This document shows positions 4,822-9,407 of a stretch of 9,407 bases of DNA, piece after piece (position 1 is the stretch's first letter; every line of letters begins with the position of its first letter). Origin of the DNA: JAWXCH01 sp034440595 (GTDB lineage: Bacteria; Planctomycetota; Planctomycetia; Pirellulales; JALHPA01); the NCBI GenBank assembly GCA_034440595.1, contig JAWXCH010000481.1, positions 1-9,407 of the forward strand, in the 5' to 3' direction. A program made the translations under genes and the position numbers. Under the pieces are notes generated by a model. That model was not told the DNA's origin. It searched no databases and saw nothing but the letters and a program-made list of their open reading frames with translations.

Positions 4822-7578
4822 ATGATTGACTGGCCCGCCATTTGGAAAACTCGCGCAGGCGGCGGTCTTCGCAACGAAAGTTGTGTTGACCGGTGGTCGC
4901 GCTGCGCCCTCCAAACGTGCTTGCTGGTGGTGATAGCCGTTCTTGTGTCGGTCAGCATGAGTACCCAGCCAGCAGATGCCGCTGATCTAGCGCGCGGTGA
5001 GCAAATCTACACCCAGCAATGCGCCAAATGCCACGGCAAAACGGGCGAAGGCAACGTCGAACACTACGCCAACCCGTTGATCGGCGATCGCTCGGTCCTG
5101 GAACTGGCCAAGATCATCGGCAAGACCATGCCCGAGGACAAGCCGGCGAGTTGCACCGGCGAAGACGCCGAGGCGGTCGCGGCCTTCATTCATCATGCGT
5201 TTTATTCACCGGTGGCACAAGCGCGGGCGAAACCGGCGCGGATCGAGCTGGCACGAGTCACGGTACGGCAGTATCAGAACATGCTGGCCGATCTGATTGG
5301 CAGCTATCGCGAGCCGGCTGTCTGGCCGCAATCGGGCGGTCTGAAAGCACGCTACTTCCGCCAGCGCGGGTACAACGCCCCCGATCAGCGGATCGAACGA
5401 GTCGACCCGGTGGTGGATTTTGATTTTGGTGACGGGCCGCCACGCCTGGAAGTCACAGCAGAAGAGCGAGCAGCGGTCGAACAAGTGCGCGCGGATGTCA
5501 ACCAAAACTGGAAAGACAGGCTTAACCCCAAGAAAGTGCCGGATCCAGAAAAAGCCGAATGGGATAAGGGAGAAAAGGAAAAGCAGAAGAAATACCAGGA
5601 AGGCAAAGAGAAGCTGGACCGTGACCGAATCGATCCAGAAGAGTTCTCCATTCGTTGGGAAGGCTCCGTCCTTGCGCCAGAAACCGGCGACTACCAATTT
5701 GTAGTCCGCACCGACAAGACCGCTCGCCTCTGGGTTAATAACCTCAGAGAGCCGTTGGTCGACGCCTGGGTGAAATCGGGAACGGATACCGAGTATCGCG
5801 GGTCGGTGTTTCTAATCGGTGGCCGTGCCTATGCGATCAAGCTGGAATTCTCCAAACCGCGTCGTCAGGGTGAAAAGAAAAAGAACGAGATACCTCCGCC
5901 ACATGCAGCGATGATTGGCCTGGAGTGGAAGGTTCCGCATCGAACGCGCGAAGTCATCCCGGCCGGATTCCTGTCACCAGAGCGCACGCCAGAGGTATTT
6001 GTCGTGCAGACGAAGTTTCCGCCGGACGATCGCAGCGTCGGCTACGAACGTGCCAACTCCATCTCCAAAGCCTGGGATCAGGCCACCACCGCCGCCGCAA
6101 TCGAGGCCTCGGACTACGTCCTGGCAAATATTGATGGGCTAATTGATCTCCGTGGTGCTGATCGTGGAGAGGGTGGTCGTGGAGAAGGTCGCCGCCGTGG
6201 CCGAGATCGCCAACGACCCTCTGAGAAATCCGACAACAAGCCAGCCGACACCAAACAAGATGATAATAAACAGGCAGAAGAAAAGGCTGCTGCCGAAGCG
6301 GCGAAGCAGGAAGCCGAAGCAAAAGCGGCCGAAGTAAAGGCCGACCGTCGAGCGCAGCAGCTTCGCCAGTTTGCCGCGACCTTTGCCGAGCGTGCCTTTC
6401 GCCGGCCCTTGTCCGATGCCCAGCGTTCGCTCTATATCGACAGGATCTTTGACGCCAGCGACGATCCAGAACTGGCCCTGCGCCGCGTCGTGCTGCTGGT
6501 ACTCAAGTCGCCAAGATTCTTGTACCGCGAGCTTTCGTCCGAGGAAGCGTCACAGGACGCGATGGACTCGTACGACGTTGCCGCACGATTATCGATCGCG
6601 CTTTGGGATTCGCTCCCCGATGCAGAGCTACTGCGTGCTGCCTCCAAAGGAGAGCTAACCACGCTGCCTGCAGTGCGCAAGCAGGCGGAGCGGATGCTGG
6701 CAGATCGCCGCGCACGCGCCAAGCTGCACGAGTTCTTCTGCATCTGGCTGCATATCGAACATATCACCGATCTGAGCAAGGACTCGCATAAGTACCCCGA
6801 GTTCACGCCACGCATTGCCACCGACCTGCGAGATTCGCTGCTCCACTTCGTGGATGATACCGTCTGGAGCGAGCAGTCCGACTTCCGTCAGTTGTTGCTG
6901 GCCGATGCACTGCCGCTCAACGGTCGCCTGGCAGAGTTCTTGAAGGTAAAAATGCCGGCCGATTCACCGTTTCAGCCAATGCCATTGTCGAACCACCGTG
7001 CGGGCGTGCTCACGCACCCGTACCTGCTGGCCGCCTTTGCCTACACCGGCAGCAGTTCGCCTATTCATCGCGGCGTGTTTATTTCGCGTAACATGCTAGG
7101 CCGCGCGCTGCGGCCCCCGCCGATTGCCGTCAGCCCGATACCCCCCGACTTGCATGCCGACCTGACCACTCGTGAGCGAGTCTCGCTACAGACGCAGGCA
7201 CAGTCTTGCATGTCGTGCCACACCATGATCAATGGGCTAGGTTTCACACTGGAGAACTTCGACGCAGTCGGTCGATTTAGAGAGAAAGACAACGGTCGCC
7301 CGGTGATTACCGCCGGCGATTACCAGACCCGCACCGGTGACGAAGTCCGCTTTAAGGATGTCCAGGAACTGGCCAAATTCCTGGCCAATAGTCAAGAATC
7401 GCACACAGCGTTTGTCGAGCAACTGTTTCACTTTATGATCAAACAGCCGATTCGTGCGCATGGCGAACAGCTATCGGGCGAGTTGACAACCTCGTTTCGC
7501 GACAGCAGTTTGCATATAACTAAATTAGTGGCCGAGATTGCCGCGCGTGCGGCGATGGTTTCCCGCGACAAGAGGTAA
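4822..7578 (+). CDS. Exported multidomain c-type cytochrome with PA14 domain (DUF1587-PA14-DUF1595-DUF1592-DUF1588-DUF1585; 918 aa)
   Basis: The start at 4822 is chosen because the open frame back to 4630 begins beside the -10 box, and 4822 is the first methionine before the signal sequence. The ribosome site is weak. A hydrophobic stretch at about residues 34-46 (LLVVIAVLVSVSM) is a Sec signal with cleavage near ADAAD. A cytochrome c domain follows with C67-A-K-C70-H71 and a likely axial Met103. DUF1587 is at about 139-162. A PA14 module starts at about 173 (GLKARYF) and ends near 372, and contains a Lys/Glu-rich insertion at about 213-270. A basic then Ala/Glu/Lys-rich linker covers about 444-510. 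DUF1595 (about 511-570), DUF1592 (about 582-705), DUF1588 (about 730-840) with a second haem motif C796-M-S-C799-H800, and DUF1585 to the end complete the planctomycete pattern. PA14 is commonly carbohydrate-binding. The electron partner and substrate are unknown. It probably forms an operon with the DUF1552 gene. Confidence 0.93.
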   Translation: MIDWPAIWKTRAGGGLRNESCVDRWSRCALQTCLLVVIAVLVSVSMSTQPADAADLARGEQIYTQQCAKCHGKTGEGNVEHYANPLIGDRSVLELAKIIGKTMPEDKPASCTGEDAEAVAAFIHHAFYSPVAQARAKPARIELARVTVRQYQNMLADLIGSYREPAVWPQSGGLKARYFRQRGYNAPDQRIERVDPVVDFDFGDGPPRLEVTAEERAAVEQVRADVNQNWKDRLNPKKVPDPEKAEWDKGEKEKQKKYQEGKEKLDRDRIDPEEFSIRWEGSVLAPETGDYQFVVRTDKTARLWVNNLREPLVDAWVKSGTDTEYRGSVFLIGGRAYAIKLEFSKPRRQGEKKKNEIPPPHAAMIGLEWKVPHRTREVIPAGFLSPERTPEVFVVQTKFPPDDRSVGYERANSISKAWDQATTAAAIEASDYVLANIDGLIDLRGADRGEGGRGEGRRRGRDRQRPSEKSDNKPADTKQDDNKQAEEKAAAEAAKQEAEAKAAEVKADRRAQQLRQFAATFAERAFRRPLSDAQRSLYIDRIFDASDDPELALRRVVLLVLKSPRFLYRELSSEEASQDAMDSYDVAARLSIALWDSLPDAELLRAASKGELTTLPAVRKQAERMLADRRARAKLHEFFCIWLHIEHITDLSKDSHKYPEFTPRIATDLRDSLLHFVDDTVWSEQSDFRQLLLADALPLNGRLAEFLKVKMPADSPFQPMPLSNHRAGVLTHPYLLAAFAYTGSSSPIHRGVFISRNMLGRALRPPPIAVSPIPPDLHADLTTRERVSLQTQAQSCMSCHTMINGLGFTLENFDAVGRFREKDNGRPVITAGDYQTRTGDEVRFKDVQELAKFLANSQESHTAFVEQLFHFMIKQPIRAHGEQLSGELTTSFRDSSLHITKLVAEIAARAAMVSRDKR

Positions 7579-7580
7579 AG

Positions 7581-7604
7581 GTGTGCCACTGGCTCCGCCA
7601 GTGC
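7581..7604 (+). repeat. CACTGGC hairpin repeat, copy 2
   Basis: GTGTGCCACTGGC-TCC-GCCAGTGC starts 2 bases after the cytochrome stop codon. The stem 7587-7593 / 7597-7603 is perfect. It is the same element as at 551-574 (loop TCT there). A further fragment of the 17-base tandem repeat, ACGCATGG, follows at 7609-7616. Confidence 0.8.
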
Positions 7605-7679
7605 GAACCACGCATGGCCTCGATTTACAGATTACGAACTTTGTAGAGAGGTGGTTGATTAAAAAGTCGTGAGACGATC

Positions 7680-7692
7680 CGCCAAACTGGCG
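7680..7692. repeat. Small hairpin in the cytochrome-DUF1552 spacer
   Basis: CGCCA (7680-7684) and TGGCG (7688-7692) pair around AAC. It sits between two opposed CACTGGC elements. The rest of the spacer shows no gene or convincing promoter. Confidence 0.4.
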
Positions 7693-7730
7693 CTCGTATG
7701 CATTGATTGAGTTAGGAGCGGAACGAACAG

Positions 7731-7787
7731 TTCCACCAGGATCAATCACTGGCAGAGCCAGTGGCACGCAGATTCCACCAGGACAAT
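7731..7787. repeat. Inverted CACTGGC hairpin (copy 3) flanked by direct repeats
   Basis: CACTGGC-AGA-GCCAGTG (7747-7763) plus GCAC is the reverse complement of the elements at 551 and 7581. It is bracketed by TTCCACCAGGATCAAT (7731-7746) and TTCCACCAGGACAAT (7773-7787), which differ by one missing base. The arrangement looks like a short insertion with a duplicated target. Confidence 0.7.
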
Positions 7788-7824
7788 CCAGCCAGGAAGT
7801 TAGAGAAAAACGGAGCCAGAGGAT

Positions 7825-9144
7825 ATGCCACACATTCATTCCCGACGAGCGTTTATCCGTGATCTGGGAATCAGCGCCGCTGCGGTTCCTTTTCTGCTGA
7901 ACTTGCCTAGTTTGTGTTTTGCCAATCAGACTGCCCGCAAGCAGCGTCTGGTGATCCTTTTCAGCCCGAACGGCGTCGTTCCCAATACGTTTTGGCCAGA
8001 ACACGTTGGCGACAAATTCACGTTCAATGAAAGCATGAAGCCGCTGGAGCCATTTCGCGATCGATCGTTAGTTCTCAATGGCATCTGCGACCGGATCGAA
8101 GGGGACGGCGACAACCACATGCGCGGCATTGGCTGCTTGCTGACCGGTATCGAATTGTTCCCCGGCAACGTGATGGGTGGTGGTGGCACACCGGCCGGTT
8201 GGTCGACCGGCCGATCGATCGATCAAGAGATCAAGCATCACCTGCAAAAACAGGAAGCGACACGCACGCGATTCGGTTCGCTGGAGTTTGGCGTACTGGT
8301 TCCCGACCGCGCCGATACCTGGACACGCATGGTTTACGACGGCCCGAACAAGCCGATCGCTCCCGTTAACGATCCGTATCAAATGTTTGGCAAGCTATAC
8401 GGCAAGCTGAAGGATCAAGAAAGCCTGCGCAGCATTCTGGACGTGCTGAACGAAGATTTTCGCAAAGTCAAAACGATGGTCAGCCGCGAAGACCAGCGTC
8501 TGCTGGATGAGCATACGACCCTGGTTCGCGAGTTGGAGCAAGAACTGCGAGCCAACGACAAGGTGGACGTTGGCCATGCCGTGCCCGAGCTAGAGCCGGG
8601 CGTGCGCGAAGACAACGACAACATGCCAAAAATCAGCAAGATGCAAATCGAGTTGATTGTCAGTGGCTTTGTCGCGGACTTTGCACGCGTTGGCACGTTG
8701 CAATACACCAATTCGGTCGGTCAGGCCAAGTTCCGCTGGCTGGGGATCGAGGATCCACACCACGAACTGTCTCACGAAGGGGACAACAAGCACGAGTCGC
8801 TCGACAAGTTGACGCGCATTAACAAGTGGTTCTGCGAGCAGGTGGCCTATCTGGCCAAGCGACTAGCCGAGACCCCTGAGCCAGGTGGGCCGGGCAGCTT
8901 GCTCGACAACACCACGATCATCTGGACCAACGAACTAGGCAAAGGCAACAACCATTCGATGGACGATATCCCGTTCATTCTCGTCGGCGGCGGCATGGGA
9001 TACAAAACGGGCCAATATCTGAATCTGCCCAAGGTCCCGCACAACCGCATGCTGATGACGCTGGGTCAAAGTTTTGGCCTGGAGCTGAAAAAATTCGGCA
9101 ATCCCGATTACTGCGGCGACGGCATTCTGACGCAGTTGACGTAA
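7825..9144 (+). CDS. DUF1552 (HXXSHH) family protein, Tat-exported (439 aa)
   Basis: The ATG at 7825 has GGAG (7812-7815) 9 bases upstream and opens directly into a twin-arginine signal, SRRAFIRDLG (6-15), with a hydrophobic core and a probable cleavage site after about residue 33. Family landmarks are LFSPNGVVPNTFWPE near residues 45-59, GDGDNHMRG (93-101), LLTGIEL (about 104-110), SIDQEI, a TLQYTNSVGQAKFRWLG block (about 291-307) and TIIWTNELGKGNNHSMDDIP (364-383). The motif that names PF07586, HXXSHH, appears here as H313-E-L-S316-H317-E318, so the last histidine is replaced by glutamate. Function is unknown for the family. The EL(G/A)xGNxHS block with nearby Asp suggests a metal-site fold similar to DUF1501, which is inference. 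The gene lies 246 bases after the cytochrome and is its usual partner. TAA is at 9142-9144. Confidence 0.93.
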   Translation: MPHIHSRRAFIRDLGISAAAVPFLLNLPSLCFANQTARKQRLVILFSPNGVVPNTFWPEHVGDKFTFNESMKPLEPFRDRSLVLNGICDRIEGDGDNHMRGIGCLLTGIELFPGNVMGGGGTPAGWSTGRSIDQEIKHHLQKQEATRTRFGSLEFGVLVPDRADTWTRMVYDGPNKPIAPVNDPYQMFGKLYGKLKDQESLRSILDVLNEDFRKVKTMVSREDQRLLDEHTTLVRELEQELRANDKVDVGHAVPELEPGVREDNDNMPKISKMQIELIVSGFVADFARVGTLQYTNSVGQAKFRWLGIEDPHHELSHEGDNKHESLDKLTRINKWFCEQVAYLAKRLAETPEPGGPGSLLDNTTIIWTNELGKGNNHSMDDIPFILVGGGMGYKTGQYLNLPKVPHNRMLMTLGQSFGLELKKFGNPDYCGDGILTQLT

Positions 9145-9200
9145 AGGTTGAGTTGGTGTCGGCGCATCAATATTTACGCCGAAGGCGTTCCATTCCATAG

Positions 9201-9233
9201 CCTAGGGTTCGCTGCGCAGCGGCGTACCCTAGG
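9201..9233. repeat. CCTAGGGT hairpin
   Basis: CCTAGGGT (9201-9208) pairs with ACCCTAGG (9226-9233). The 17-base interior contains its own palindrome, CGCTG-CG-CAGCG (9210-9221). It is related to the element at 9375-9406. Confidence 0.75.
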
Positions 9234-9374
9234 AAAAATGTCCCGAAGTATTCGGTTACCGCGAAGCGGTTAAATTCAGTCGATCGACACTCCGTCAGCG
9301 GATTTTTCGCTTCAAACGAGTCTCAACCGCAAGTTGTGGAACCCCTACAGGGTACTTGAATCGAGCTACTCTTA

Positions 9375-9406
9375 CCCAGGGTGGGCCGCTGCGCGTCGAC
9401 CCTGGG
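9375..9406. repeat. CCCAGGGT hairpin at the window edge
   Basis: CCCAGGGT (9375-9382) pairs with ACCCTGGG (9399-9406). The interior holds CGCTGCGC, also present in the interior of the 9201-9233 hairpin. The two stems differ at one pair, T-A versus C-G, so pairing is preserved. Confidence 0.75.
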
Positions 9407-9407
9407 C

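Larger units (their letters stand above)
9145..9407. other. Non-coding region downstream of DUF1552 with many small hairpins
   Basis: No gene is seen to the window end. Small stems are ACGCC-GAA-GGCGT (9176-9188), ACCGC-GAA-GCGGT (9258-9270) and TCCG-TCAG-CGGA (9291-9302). The last is followed directly by TTTTT (9303-9307) and is a weak terminator candidate. Two larger related hairpins are listed separately. Confidence 0.55.

Noticed and set aside
9291..9307. Intrinsic terminator for the DUF1552 gene
   Set aside because: The stem is only four pairs and lies about 150 bases after the stop. It is kept as a weak candidate, not called.

Overview
The window looks like chromosomal DNA of a planctomycete, most likely Pirellulales/Pirellulaceae-like. 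The main reason is the set of paralogous families that are greatly expanded in that phylum. These are a DUF1501 protein, a c-type cytochrome of the DUF1587/DUF1595/DUF1592/DUF1588/DUF1585 architecture with an embedded PA14 domain, and a DUF1552 (HXXSHH) protein. The long intergenic regions packed with short palindromes fit the same group. The taxonomic call is inferred from gene content, not from a marker gene.

Layout. At 1-473 is the C-terminal end of a TPR protein on the plus strand. At 474-877 is a repeat-rich convergent intergenic region with tandem 17-mers, small hairpins and a heptad-built inverted repeat. At 878-1201 on the minus strand is a small Tat-type exported protein. At 1202-1707 is a divergent region with a good sigma-70-type promoter. 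At 1708-3210 on the plus strand is a DUF1501 protein with a Tat signal. At 3211-3413 is a second convergent intergenic region with a second heptad-built inverted repeat. At 3414-4217 on the minus strand is a protein of unknown function with an N-terminal domain that resembles the DUF1016 (YhcG) N-terminal region and a long acidic linker. At 4218-4821 is a divergent region with one perfect DnaA-box sequence, a second strong promoter and a long leader. At 4822-7578 is the PA14-containing cytochrome and at 7825-9144 its DUF1552 partner. Between these two lies a 246-base spacer with two oppositely oriented copies of one palindrome. From 9145 to the end is non-coding DNA with at least four further hairpins.

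How the genes relate. The cytochrome (two CXXCH haem sites, predicted Sec export) and the DUF1552 protein (Tat export) are a typical planctomycete pair and are probably co-transcribed from the promoter at 4599-4627. Their biochemical role is not established. The DUF1501 gene has its own promoter and no DUF1549/DUF1553 partner here, although that is its usual neighbour. No mobile element with a transposase, CRISPR array, tRNA or rRNA was seen. The least explained content is the intergenic structure: two long foldbacks built from 7-base units, both at convergent gene ends, and a set of hairpins with a shared 7-3-7 geometry but different stem sequences.
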